Shown here: positions 34,210-45,497 of the stretch, piece by piece | Layout: each line of letters begins with the position of its first letter | How positions within the stretch are numbered: the stretch's first letter is position 1 | Assembly: GCA_018340805.1 (NCBI GenBank) | Contig: JACMZG010001911.1 | Coordinates: forward strand, 51,723,244 to 51,787,243 | Origin: Microvelia longipes | Lineage: Eukaryota; Arthropoda; Insecta; Hemiptera; Veliidae | DNA length: 64,000 nucleotides | Direction of reading: 5' to 3' | Made by a program: the position numbers and the translations under genes | The notes under the pieces: model-generated | Told to the model about the DNA's origin: nothing | Seen by the model: the letters and a program-made list of their open reading frames with translations, nothing else | Database searches by the model: none

Positions 34210-34464
34210 AAAGACAATAATGATGGATTTCCTTGTGGAACTTGCAGTAAAGCTCAAGTATTACAGCTATCAACCTGTCACCACTGTCAAATGTCATCAT
34301 CATTATTTCGTTTACCTAACAATGAGAACAAACCCAGCTTTGTGTCTGACTCCCCTCGTGAAGTCAATCCATTTACTAACTTCCTTAACTTGTATACGAA
34401 AAAAAATCCATATGATTTTCTATCTCAGTTGATTAATATCGCTGTGTTTATGAATGTTGCTTGA
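34210..34464 (+). CDS. Possible terminal exon or relic with paired CxxC motifs
   Basis: An open frame of 84 codons without an ATG near its start, preceded by a TAA and ended by TGA. It begins 'KDNNDGFPCGTCSKAQVLQL', followed by 'STCHHCQ'. This gives CxxC-10 residues-CxxC, a possible zinc-binding pair. The C-terminal part ('PSFVSDSPREVNPFTNFLNL', then 'KKNPYDFLSQLIN') has balanced, protein-like composition. An AATAAA-type signal lies about 200 bases downstream (near 34662). An AG just inside the frame (34212-34213) could be an acceptor, but the pyrimidine tract is poor. I do not recognise the family. It could equally be a transposon fragment. Confidence 0.35.
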   Translation, partial: KDNNDGFPCGTCSKAQVLQLSTCHHCQMSSSLFRLPNNENKPSFVSDSPREVNPFTNFLNLYTKKNPYDFLSQLINIAVFMNVA

Positions 34465-34764
34465 ATTGAATTGAAGTTGCAAATTAGTAAATTTACCACC
34501 TGTTGCTGTATTTCTGAAACCTAAAAATTTCAAAAAGTAAGTGTCACACATTTTGTATTAAAGTCATACCTTCATATTAATACATTAAAAGCATATGTAA
34601 AGCACGATTCATTTTAATTTGATTTTTTTGTGTTTATAATAATAATTTTTGATTTATAATAAATAAAGATTATTTTTGTATGAGTTTTATTTCATGGTGT
34701 TTTATAATGTTAAGACAATAAAATCAAAATTGAATGAAATTCATGAAAGAGTCATTTTGAACAC
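34465..34764. other. AT-rich flank with AATAAA
   Basis: Contains AATAAA near 34662, which could end the segment at 34210-34464 if it is transcribed. No gene seen. Confidence 0.35.
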
Positions 34765-34885
34765 AAAGATGGGTATCTCAGGACTTTTCCATATCGGATT
34801 CGCTAGGCTCATCTCAACACTTTAGAATATAGAATCATGTATTTGGCAGAACATCTTTGGACTCGCTTCGCTTGATCTTAGATAG
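34765..34885 (-). mobile_element. Family A fragment (GC-rich motifs only)
   Basis: 'GGGTATCTCAGGACTTTTCC', 'ATCGGATTCGCTAGGCTCAT' and 'TTTGGACTCGCTTCGCTTG' match the 3' body. No 5S block. Confidence 0.7.
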
Positions 34886-36119
34886 TAAAAATAATGAGCC
34901 GACGTCGCGCAACGGCTACGTGCCAAAGGTTGTTTTTTATTCATGTTAATTAATTATGTAAATTATTCTTTATTTTGATTTATTGACATTATTATTATTA
35001 ATTAAATTTTTGTATATATTCAGATTTTTTCATACGAGTAATTTTTTTATTATTTATTGACTTAGGGTGTTTTCTACAAAGTTGTAGAGTTGTACTAATG
35101 TCTGAGATAAGCACATGTCTGCAAGTACTACTTCTGGGCAGCTTCTTGCAACTGTCATTTCAAAGCCATTCCTTATCAGTGATATCATTGTTACTAATTA
35201 AATTTTTGTAGTGACGGTATTTAATAAAAGAAGCTTTTTTTGAATAAAACAAGTTTTTCGGGTGCATTTTTTTAATAAAAAGTCAATTTTCATTGACGAA
35301 GAAACCCTTTACCTCTAATTCTTACCATCTAAATAGAGCATTTTCTCACATTTTAAATAATTCTATTTCACTTTTATAAAGAGATCGTTATTTTTTATCT
35401 TTATATTAAAATTGTATAAAATAACTTTCAGATTGGAGCCGAGGAACTAGTTTAAATCCATTTATTTTCATAATCGGTATAATAATCCATTATATAACTT
35501 TATTATAATATAAAACCTATAAAAATTTGTCATCATTCTCTCGAGTAGGCAATGTGTGCCGAAAATTACCCTGCATAAAACTAAATTGCTATTAATTATA
35601 GTCATTTATTTCCTTTAATATCAATAATTTTTATTATTAATAATTTCAAAATGGGTCTCAACACTTATTTAATCAGTTTAATGTCTTAAGTAGCTTTTAT
35701 TTTTATGTATTTTAATTAAATTTGCTTACTTCGTACATTTCTATGGAGTCTGTTAAATATTTTAATCTCTGTTTAGTTTTAAGGTGATGGTTAATTGACA
35801 TATTTTGGTAATTATTTAGGTGTTACGTAATATTTTACCTGTAGTTTAGCTAGGTTGAAGTCAAACGAGTTTTTGTAGTTTAGAGATGTTTTTTTAACAA
35901 AGTATATCTTATATAGTTTTAACAAATTTCGATACAAAAATTATATTTTAAATAATACAACTTTAATAGAACTGATGTAAAGAAATAATCTCCGATTTCC
36001 TTTCCTTTAAGTTTTCTGAAGTGTAAATTTCACTTGAATCATCAAAACGAAATTCGTCAACTTTTTCTCGATTGAAGTTGACATAGAAGAGAAAAAAAGT
36101 GGATAGTAGCTTTGATTAG
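34886..36119. other. No gene seen
   Basis: AT-rich. 35040-35200 is less AT-rich but without a motif. Confidence 0.45.
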
Positions 36120-36450
36120 ACCCATTACAATCAAGTTTCTTTGGAGTTTTCTTTGAGCTCTGTGAAGATAGTTGAGAATGTAATACAAAATTTAAATAGG
36201 AACCTAATTGGGATTAAAGAGACGTCACTCACCCACCCCCACTCTCTATGCTCTTTGATCTTCTGGATTTGAAATGCAAAACTCTCGGTAAGGCTTTAAG
36301 TTTGGTCCTATTGATAAAGGTATTAAATCATTAAAGGCTTATCTTCGCATCGATGAACTTTTCCCTGTAAACACATCTCCTAATAATTACCTTCCAAGTT
36401 CGGTTTTTGACAAAAGTTCCTCCAAAAGAGCTACAATTTGGAAAAGGTAA
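36120..36450 (+). pseudogene. Coding-like segment in two frames, unknown family
   Basis: Two consecutive open stretches in different frames have protein-like composition. 36120-36272 (50 codons) contains 'NQVSLEFSLSSVKIVENVIQ'. 36292-36450 (52 codons) contains 'GPIDKGIKSLKAYLRIDELF' and 'NNYLPSSVFDKSSSKRAT'. The second ends at 'AAAAG|GTAACG', which would also serve as a splice donor. Either this is one broken frame (frameshift between 36272 and 36292) or two exons. No start codon is evident, and I cannot assign a family. A retroelement relic is the likeliest alternative. Confidence 0.35.
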
Positions 36451-36633
36451 CGTGAAATTTCTGGACCTATCAAAAGTTCCCTTAAAATTTAGTTAACTTG
36501 TTCAACTATCCTTTTTAATTAAATTAAAACGTACAATTTTGAGACTTTAGAAGTTATAAAACTATTTTAATTCTAAACTTGTACTGTTATTGGATGACAA
36601 AGCAATGAAAAAATTTGTTTATATATTTTTTAT

Positions 36634-36685
<52 letters not shown>

Positions 36686-37188
36686 CAAATTGTGATATGT
36701 TCCCGTACCGAATGGTCGTACGGGAAATCTTCATTGGTAAACGGGGTATTTCAGGGTTTACCAGGTTGCCAATATATCAATGTGTATGGTGCCCAGCTAT
36801 TCTATGATCACGGCACAAAACAGATAATTGTAACCATTAATTTATAAAGTGATGTAATAAAAATTTAAATGTTAAAGTAACCGACTTATTTGAATTATGA
36901 ATTACATCCAAAGTAGAACAAGTAACCACCCGCCCAGTTTTAGTTTAACTATGATAAATAGATTAAAATCAGCTATAAATTCTTTAAACCGACATTATAT
37001 GATGTCTAACTAAAATATAAAGTAGCTAGCAATAAATTTTTACAAATGCTATAAATTGTGAAATTTATAGTTCTAGTATTTGAATATGAAAGTAGTTATG
37101 GTGAGTAAGCAAGTACCTAATTTCTTTTAGTAAGGTTGTCCAGCTTACATTAACAAGCATTACAAACTAACATTTATTTTTGCATTAC
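36451..37188. other. (TA)n tract and AT-rich sequence
   Basis: A TA microsatellite lies at about 36638-36685. The open frame continuing to 36847 has no recognisable motif. No gene is supported. Confidence 0.5.
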
Positions 37189-37910
37189 TTTTTTTTTGGA
37201 GGTCAACTTCAGGGTTATGTTCCTTCATGGTAGTTTAATTAAATAAGGTCTAAGAACATTATTTGATATTTTTGGTTATAGAATAATAATATTAAGGTTT
37301 AAGTAAATATAGATGTTTTTAAGGTATAAATAATAAGGATAGTTAGATGAGAAGCAAATAATAATTTAGTTTAAAGGTCTGTAATTAGGTCAGCTTGATG
37401 GAGGTATCGCAGTAGTATTTGCACGTTTTGTTCGTCGTCCTTAAGAATTTCAGGCATGTTAGCTGGTAGCGAATTTTGCTTACGGAGTGGTTCTAACTGG
37501 TGGCAGTCGCATAAAATATGATAGACGGTGAGAATTGAGGTTTGTCTGGTTTTGTTATGAGATATCCATGCGTCAGTCTAGTGTGCCCAATACGTAGGCG
37601 GGTCAGCATTATTTCTTCGTGTCTATTGTTCCTGAAACTTGTCTGCCAGTTGGATAGTATTGGTTTAACAAATTTGAATTTGTCGTTTGTACTGTTTGTC
37701 CAGTCATTCTGCCATTGTCTTTGTAAGGCTGCTTTGATGTTTCCTTCAAGGTCCTTCGCAATGACCAATGAATTCGTTGGAACACCGTTAAATATGGCTG
37801 TTTTGGCTAGTTGGTCTGCTTTTTCGTTTTCCTTGATTCCTACATGGCTAGGGATCCAGCAGAACTTGATTGTGAGTCCAGCCCTTTTAATAAAACTTTT
37901 TAAATCACTT
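37189..37910 (-). pseudogene. 5'-truncated LINE 3' end with RNase H
   Basis: Minus strand, open from about 37905 to 37493. It reads 'IKFCWIPSHVGIKENEKADQ' then 'LAKTA', the RNase H core with its conserved His and Asp. It continues to 'NRHEEIMLTRLRIGHTRLTH', the signature after RNase H in LINE ORF2, and then runs into a decayed Cys-rich end. About 180 bases of 3' UTR and a 9-base A run (T run at 37189-37197 on the plus strand) follow. The sharp 5' stop and A tail are typical of target-primed insertion. It is better preserved than the LINE at 10140-12020. Confidence 0.8.
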
Positions 37911-38889
37911 TAAACGTGATAATAAAGTTGCCTGGTTTTAAACCTAGTATTATGATATTAAAGTTGAGGAATAAAATGATGACTAAATTTCTTACTTAAA
38001 TAACGACTTTGAAATTTACTATTAGAAGTCTTTATAAAAACCCTACGGGAAATGGCTCTCGACTAAATTTTCAGTAATTTTGCAAAAAGGTAGTTTTTAG
38101 CACGCTGATCAAATGCCTTAATGGACAAATTTCCCTGTCTTTAACCAAAAGAAAATAAACAGATAGATTTTTCAGATTCTATATAAAACATGAGTCTGGG
38201 TCAAATTCGTTGACACAAAAGAAACCAGTATTTGGTAGGCTGATCAAAAATCCTAATGGACACAAACCCCAGTTTTATCTCCAGGAACCCACGGGCCCTT
38301 TTAATCCCTAATTTTACCTGAACGTGAGCTTTTTCTTCACAGACTACAAGCTTAGGGGGATTTCGGGGGATGTCAAGGGTTTGATCAAGAGGAGTTTTGA
38401 TTAGCATGCCAAGCAATATCTTTTTATAGTTTTGGTGACTTTGAATGAGAGCTATTCTTTATACAAAATATGAGTTTGCGGGATCTTGGGGCTGAAAAGG
38501 GGGTTTGATTAAATACAGAGAGCTGAGTCCATTAATAGATTTGATTACAATGCCAAACACTATCTTTTCTCAGCAAAATGTTTAAACAGCTTTAGCCGAG
38601 TGCCATTTTCTGGATTTTGGAGAGGCCAGAATGAATTTCTTTACCATACATGTTATCTGGCCAGTAAGCACAACATTTATTTATTATAATATTTATTATT
38701 TGATCGGGAGAGTAAGAATAAAACTTATATAGTGCAACTTTATGTCTTTTGTGAAATTATACCCTCCAGTTAACTCTTTACAGGAGATCTATTCCTTTGA
38801 TTAGTCATTGGGGTTTTTGTCACTAAGTCCTCATTAGGGTTTCTGTTTAAGGTACCTTTTCAAAATAACATAATTTTTTTGTAAGCCAA
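37911..38889. repeat. Degenerate dispersed repeat region
   Basis: Two related blocks share 'GCTGATCAAA..CCTAATGGACA' (about 38102 and 38240). Two more share 'GATTAGCATGCCAAGCAATA' / 'GATTACAATGCCAAACACTA' (about 38400 and 38545), which also match 39578-39630 in family C. No gene. Confidence 0.5.
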
Positions 38890-39125
38890 GATTCATTCTT
38901 TCATTCAAATCCAATGTGTGTTGCTGATTCGGTGGATAACCCACAAAATCTACAGACAGGCTCTTCTAAGTAATAAGTATAAATATGTGGGCACGAGTGA
39001 CAGTGACCAGTTATCACTTCAGCCACTAGACTTAGAATTTTCATGTAAAATTTTGGAAAAATTTCTGTCAGCTCAGCCTGAGGAGCTCTCATTACGAGTT
39101 TACTGCGCATCATCTAAAGCCCAGC
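38890..39125 (-). pseudogene. LINE ORF2 C-terminal remnant
   Basis: The minus frame gives 'VITGHCHSCPHIYTYYLEEP' then 'VCRFCGLSTESATHIGFE'. This corresponds to the LINE pattern 'LTGHxxLRxHLxxxGLxxxPxCRFCGxxxESAxHILxEC', a zinc-binding end after RNase H. The last Cys is replaced. Upstream RNase H sequence was not recognised. Confidence 0.65.
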
Positions 39126-39469
39126 ACGATCTAAGCATCATCGATGTGTAGTAAGCACTAACCACGTTTAACTAACGTCTAAGGTGCGAAAACCTTGTCC
39201 ACTAAAATCACTTGGGAAGCATAAAGACAACATTTTAATGAGCCCGTTTTTTAGAAACATAAAAGCCTCCGGGCAACATGGTAGAGTAAAAGTATTAAAG
39301 AAACCTAATATACCTATAAGTTTGTATGGGTATGGGTAACGTTATTATTATTTACGTGTAATTATTTATTTATTTATTTTATTTTTTACTTCTTGTTTCT
39401 TTTTGTATTAATTGTATTTATTGTGTAGTTATTGTATTTTATTATTTGATCTTCCTCTTGTTTGTAGGT
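39126..39469. other. No gene seen
   Basis: AT-rich with TTTATT repeats near 39365. Confidence 0.5.
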
Positions 39470-39655
39470 ACTGAGGATGACCTTTATTTGGTTGAAAGCC
39501 GGTTTTACTATCATTATGTACTTAAAACTATATTTGTGGATAGACCTTTATTTGAATCCTTATAAAAGTTTGTGCTTTCACTATGCCAAACAATCTTTTC
39601 TGCAAAATTTCAGCAACTTTAGCCGAGAGTCTAACTCGCTTGATACCAACTTAGT
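39470..39655 (+). repeat. Family C dispersed repeat
   Basis: 'TGAGGATGACCTTTATTTGG', 'TTGAAAGCCGGTTTTACTAT', 'TTTGTGGATAGACCTTTATT' and 'ATGCCAAACAATCTTTTCTG' tie together 15135-15240, 27364-27674 and 38400-38600. Confidence 0.6.
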
Positions 39656-39944
39656 TTAAGCTTAGTATTTTTTATTTTAGAATTCATAACTTAAAATTTT
39701 TAAACAAAGTAAGAATAACATTTTTTTAAAAAATGTTATGTTTTTACATTAAATATATAAATCTTTTTAAACTTAAAACAGCTCGTTTTTCCTTTGAAAA
39801 TTCCCTGCGCATTCATTTCACGACTACACCATTGCCAATACTACTTATTGTTTGGCTTAAAATCAACTATAAATTAAAAGTAAAGTCAACAAAAATTAAT
39901 ATATTGTTGGCAGAAATAAAAATTACTTCACAAAACAACTATGG

Positions 39945-40015
39945 TGTAATCACTTAGCGGTTTGTGGTAGAGTGCTTATTGTTGGCTTGACATCTCAGGG
40001 GTTTAAGACAATGAT
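39945..40015 (+). other. tRNA-like block (possible SINE head)
   Basis: 'TGTGGTAGAGTGCTTATTG' fits the tRNA A box (TRGYnnAnnnG). About 35 bases on, 'GGGTTTAAGAC' is a weak B box. No acceptor stem closes, so it is not a functional tRNA gene. Confidence 0.35.
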
Positions 40016-41754
40016 AAACTCCAAGATAGGCGTGTAAGTCCTCGCCCAAAACTTTTATCCTCATTTTTTTGTTCTTTTTGACCCTTTTCAGTTATTCTCG
40101 CTCGTGCCACACCTCCTATTTTTATTTTTACTTATTATGAAAAACTTTTATGATCTATGTCCTAAGTTCTTTTATTTTTAAGATTTTCATACAAAACCAT
40201 TCTTTTGCTTTATACTAATCCTGGATAACGCTGAAAAAAGACTTAATAAAGCTTACTATTAAAACAAATAAGTTTCTACTTGAATTGCTTACAATAATTA
40301 TTGTTTATAAAAACTTTGAATGCTTAATTAAACAAAAGTTTATTTTATTAATAATTATTAAACAAAAAGTTTGTGTTTGTTTGTTTTTAAGAAAAATTAT
40401 ACGCTCGGTCAGGTCGTAATAGAAGTATTAGTCGTTTGAGCGTATTTCAGTTAAAAGGAACACGTGCTAAAATAAAGCTGACTGCCACGCTTAAAATTTA
40501 TTAATCTCAATCGCAGTCTTAAAACTTTAGTTTTGCCAAATAGCGACATGATTTTATAAGTTGGACCCAAAATAGTCTTACAAATTAACAAGCAAGATAG
40601 TCAGGTGGGCTAGCATTACAACAAGGGATGTGACAATAAACTAAATGTTAGCTTTACCTCTGTTGTTAGAGATTACATTATATCAACTTACAGTAGATTA
40701 ATGTCTTACTTCTTCTTACTTTATGTTACCTTGCTACGTTGCATTGTTAGTAGCTGGAAAATTTAAGTAAATTTTTCTTTTCTTTTTTTGAAAAAGAAAA
40801 AATAAATAAAATCATTAATTAAAATAGATTGTATTACCTGTTGTTAAAATGGATTAGAGACATCAGTTTATTTGTTCATTTTTATTTTGTAATTTAATTT
40901 TGATACTTTGTAAGTTACAAAGTTTTAATTACCAAAATTTTTTGTTAATTATATTTTATATTAGTAAATTATAAAAATTGGGCCAAAAGGCCGTTATGTA
41001 ACAGTAACATTGGTTAGGAGGATAGTAGTGAGTAAGAGTTCATTATATGAAGAAAATAGTATATTATGTTACTAGACTGTGAAGAAGGTATTTTGTACCG
41101 TGGTGACTATATTTATTGTCGACCGAAGCGAGACAGTAAAAGGAGACGAGTTATAAAAACATTCCCAGTCATGTAGCATATGCTATTTTGTTTATCACTT
41201 CACCAGTGATAGTAAATTCTTTTTTACAATCAACGACACTAAAAAAACTACGAAACTGTCGCAGACAGTAAAAAACGCATTTCACCTATTTTTTTGAAAA
41301 TGTAAAGTGCCTACTTTACAGCCACTCGAAAAAAATATTTTTCCTAATAAAGTTTGTAGAAATTAATAAAGAAGTTAGCTTCCTAGTAAAGTTTTTTGAA
41401 AAAGAAATTTGGTATGATGTGTAGCAGTGTGACATAAAAAATAATTGCATATTTTCAGCAAAAAAATAGGCCAATCAAATTCCTTGCTTTAGGTATTATC
41501 TGCTTCCACATTATTTTTTTGTCAGATTTTGGTAGTTTTTTTTTTGCTTTTTATGGTCAATAACTATATTCAGTAACCAAAAATAAACACAGTGATCCAC
41601 ATTCGACCAAAATATAACCTATAACCCGAAAATGTAATTATGTTATTTAAGATATATTAATAGTAAAATAGATTGTTCATTTCTTTTTAGCTCTATTTGG
41701 TATTAACATACCCAATCATGTACCTAGATCTCCAAGAATGTTCTTTATTAGTCT
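40016..41754. other. No gene seen
   Basis: AT-rich. Near 41117 'GACCGAAGCGAGACAG' recalls the GC-rich motifs of family A, but without further match. Confidence 0.5.
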
Positions 41755-41880
41755 TTAACCAACTATCGACTAAATAGTCCCATTGATAGAATGGCAAGAA
41801 TTGCTAATGGTCTTCCCCAACTGCAATTTGTCAGAGGATCTCTCCAGAGATTCAAAGTTCAATTAAAAATTTATACTTAA
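41755..41880 (+). pseudogene. Possible LINE ORF2 C-terminus
   Basis: The frame reads 'NYRLNSPIDRMARIANGLPQ' then 'LQFVRGSLQRFKVQLKIYT' and a stop. The 'N-P-I-x-R-M' pattern followed by a hydrophobic tail is usual at the end of Jockey/CR1-type ORF2 proteins. Only about 42 codons remain. Confidence 0.45.
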
Positions 41881-42444
41881 GCTCTCTAAATTATTATTTT
41901 TTATCACTTATTTTCTACAATGATTAAATTTTTAGTATATATTTTTAAACAATACTAATAAAACTAGTATTACTTTTTTACTACAATAATTGTAGTTAAG
42001 ATTATTATTGAGATAAAATTTGTTATTGTACTCACTTGTGATTTGTTTTTAAAATTTATTGTATGGTATGATTTAGCCTTACATAATGTTACTACATAAT
42101 GTACATACTGTACATATGTACATACCTGTCCACATATACAAACCTGTACATAGGTTATATGTAGGTTTAGGTTATTAATAGGTTTAGATTATATGTAGGT
42201 TTAGGTAATGTGTCACAAGTAATATGTTATAATGTTTAAATCCTGCCAGTATAATAATATAAGAATTGGAATGAATTGTTGGTTCATTATGAACTTGCCA
42301 TTCCGGAAATAATAAGGGCATTAAGGAAAATTCACAATGTTTCCTATTTTAAACATTTCATTTCTTGGTGCCATAATGGTCCCTAGGTTATATCGGTTCT
42401 AGTGATGACATATATCCTTATTAAGGATGTAGTCAAATAATAAG
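41881..42444. other. No gene; GTACATA and TAGGTTTA-rich sequence
   Basis: Short degenerate runs of 'GTACATAC' and 'GTAGGTTTAGGTTAT' at 42095-42215. Confidence 0.55.
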
Positions 42445-42895
42445 AATCTTTAATTAGGGGGATGACGCGCTAAGGCAATTTTCCACAAAACGAAGTAACC
42501 CCGTTGAGGATAAAGAAAATAGAGAAGAATCCATCACAAAAAATATGTCAAAAGCAAACTGGACATGCTTGTACGAACTGCGCATGCTTGCAACATTAAC
42601 TGGCAAAATCATTTTCCGGCGAATGGTTTCTATTGCAGGTTATAAAAAAAAATGTGACAATTAATATGCTTTATTTATCTTGTTACCTTATTCTAATTAA
42701 ATATAATAAAGGTTGGTCATGAAATATTTTATTTGCCCTGAAGTGTTTTAATACGTTAAACTCGTCCTATCCATGTTACATAACCTGTGTCGCGCGTTTT
42801 GTTATAACATTGCTGGGGAAGGTAATTTTGTGCCTAATTCCCTATCTCTGTTCATGGGGTCAGTAATGTTTCTATATCGTGTTTAATAAAGCTTC
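42445..42895. mobile_element. Family D element with imperfect long inverted ends
   Basis: The left part ('TCTTTAATTAGGGGGATGAC', 'GAGGATAAAGAAAATAGAG') resembles 54205-54300. The right part ('GTTTTGTTATAACATTGCTG', 'GGAAGGTAATTTTGTGCCTA') resembles the reverse complement of the same region. The two ends are thus inverted relatives. No coding frame. Confidence 0.5.
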
Positions 42896-43734
42896 TTTTA
42901 TAAAAAAAAAATCCTTGCATATACCTACGTCGATTTTTCAATTTCATTAAATTTCGATTATCCTAAACCGTGAACTCTGAGCATTTTATTACAAAATACA
43001 TCCTTCTTTACTTAATTATCGCTTCTTCGTTATAACATAAAAACAAACATATTAAAGTAGCCGTAAACACAACTTAAACCAAATGTTTTATGACTCAATA
43101 ATTATGCAATAAGTAATTAAACATTACCCTATAAGTGTTAACAGGACATACGTGCACGCAACTCTTATTTTTATTACTTGTATGCTGCCTCAAGTCAGGC
43201 ATTAATACTTGTTTATGAATTTTTAATTTTAGAGGTATTTGTTTAAAAAATATAGCTAATAATGATTTATTGCCAGTATTTATGAATGATTTATAGAAGT
43301 AAAAATTAAAATACAAAGTTTTTCGATGAAATTTGAAAGTAATAGTTTGCAACACTTAAGTGATTTATTTGATTAACAAATTATATCTTCAAAGGTAAGA
43401 AAGTTACTAAAAAAATAACCTGTAAATAAAGAGTTATTTACTGAAAAGTGTGTCTTAGTATAAACAGTGATGAAAGTACCAATAAGTGAAGAAAGTCGGA
43501 AAAATGCCAAGGCACAATGACATTCTCACCAAAATGGTAGTTATGTTAATTTATTTATTCTTTAAGAAAGCCCTCATTAAAAAACTGCTTTGATAAAATG
43601 TCAAATCAGGTTTCCTACAGGTCACACTTACTTGACAAAAATTAAATGAAACTCGTTTATCACGGTCGAAATAATTAAATAAGTTATCACCGTTTCCAGC
43701 GGCGTATTCATTTTTTAGTAAGTGCTCAAAGCAT
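42896..43734. other. No gene seen
   Basis: AT-rich; the minus-strand open frame of 86 codons at 43095-43355 has no motif. Confidence 0.5.
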
Positions 43735-44005
43735 TACAAGCATTTAAAGAAGTCAAAGCTAGAGTTTCCAGGTTCAACTCTTGGTCTCAGCGATATTCTC
43801 AATCGTTATTTTTACAGAAGTACAATCAATTCTGGTGTAAATTTCCGCAAGCCTGACGAATCCCCTTTAAGTGCATTTTCCTTGCTTAATAATCTATTTC
43901 CTGCTTTAGTTTTCGGTTTATGCTTCATAACCTAAGCAATAGTATTATTACTTGACACTCATTTTATCCGCAATTTTCAAAGGAAATGTGCTAAAATATT
44001 TTAAA
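43735..44005. repeat. Family B fragment (degenerate B box plus one arm)
   Basis: 'TTTCCAGGTTCAACTCTTGG' is a weakened B box in the family B context. It is followed by 'CTTGCTTAATAATCTATTTC' and 'GTTTTCGGTTTATGCTTCAT', one foldback arm. Confidence 0.55.
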
Positions 44006-44389
44006 AATGGTTTAAACTGAGCTTTTATTGAGTGTGAAGTGCGAGTTATACTCTGCAGTACCGATTATTAAATGATAGCCATAGTTTTGTATATGAGATA
44101 AATAAGCACATTTCTTTTCAAACCCCCGGAAAAAATGTGCATAAATTAGTAATCCTACACTACTCTCAGGTTTTAAATTGAAAAACGTAAGCGAAAAATG
44201 AACTGTTGAGCATGGTAACCTGCATTTCAATGTAAATTTGGCCGCCTTGTGGATAGAATCATTTTATATACACATTCTTAGATATAAAAATATTTTTTTA
44301 CAAGAACTTACCTACTAGTTGATAACACCCAAATAACTTGTTTTACCTCTATGATATGTATTAATAAAAGATTGTTACTTGATGTATTA

Positions 44390-44690
44390 CATAAATAAAA
44401 TGTTGTAAAAATTTTAGTACGTTAATTGAACTAATTCTGATAATAAGATGGAACTGAGCATATATACTATATATTGGTCCTATATGTATCAACTTGCGTG
44501 CCAAACCTCAAATCGATAGAAGTTTTTTTCCACGTTTGAAGAATTTTTGAAAATTTTGCTGAGTCATAATTATGGTTTACTGACGTCTTAAAAATATTTT
44601 CCGGTTAGCACAACTAGACCTCAAATTTGATGTTTGAACTCTACATTTTGAATCGAAAAAAACTGATCAGTAACTCGACATAAATGCATG
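44390..44690 (-). mobile_element. Family A middle fragment
   Basis: 'GATAATAAGATGGAACTGAG', 'TGAAAATTTTGCTGAGTCAT' and 'TTTTCCGGTTAGCACAACTA' correspond to the region between the 5S block and tail block in copies at 21960-22120 and 53990-54180. Confidence 0.55.
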
Positions 44691-45372
44691 CTGCCAGTTT
44701 ATCACATAAGAAGGGATACTTTACCATTAAATTAATGTTTTTTTTTTAACTGCAATATCTTATGTAGTCTTATTATTATTTCTCGTTCTTATACAACTTT
44801 AAATCTTACAATAAAATTCAAAATCAATATATTTTTAAGTATTTTGCAAAATCGTTCGGTAACTAAATGACTGTTAAGTTTTTGAGCAGATAAAGTCATG
44901 GGAAGGGGGAAATGATTGCCAAGAGCTGCAGAGGATTTTACCTTGCGATGCCAAATTACAGTTACAACATAAAAGAAAAAGATACACTCTCTGAATATAT
45001 AATACCTTTACAAGCCTAGGAGACACGATCTAAGTGGCTTCACCCTCAAAGTGAATTTCCCTTCCCCGCGCTCAAACTTTCCCAGTCTGTTTTTACGAAC
45101 AATTTCATTCAGCCCTGTTTGGAATTCCTAAGTTTTAACAATTTCATTCTTTTCCCGATTCCAACAAAAGAGGCCTCATCTTTAAAAAAAAGTTGTTCCC
45201 CTTTTTCTTATTTTAAAATTAGAAATAATGGTACAATCAAGTATTTTTCAAAAAAAGTTAACAAAGAGCCAATTGCTTTTTTTAAACTTTTTTTTTATCG
45301 CTATTTATTTTTAGCAAATTCCTAAGGAATAAATTCGCTAATGGAATATTTTCATACTCAAAAGTCAAAAAA

Positions 45373-45373
<1 letters not shown>
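44691..45373. other. No gene seen
   Basis: AT-rich with one less AT-rich patch (44885-45110) lacking motifs. Confidence 0.45.
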
Positions 45374-45439
<66 letters not shown>

Positions 45440-45497
45440 ATATATAATATATATATATATATATTTATTATTTATTTATTTATTTATGTGTGTGTGT
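45374..45497. repeat. (TA)n, (TTTA)n and (GT)n microsatellite compound
   Basis: About 90 bases of TA with phase breaks, then TTTATTTA and GTGTGT runs. Translations of it are artefacts. Confidence 0.95.

Noticed and set aside
42150..42215. Interstitial telomere-like TTAGG tract
   Set aside because: The TAGGTTTA-type strings are irregular and do not form (TTAGG)n.
43095..43355. 86-codon minus-strand frame as a gene
   Set aside because: Phe/Lys/Tyr-rich translation of AT-rich DNA without any recognisable feature.
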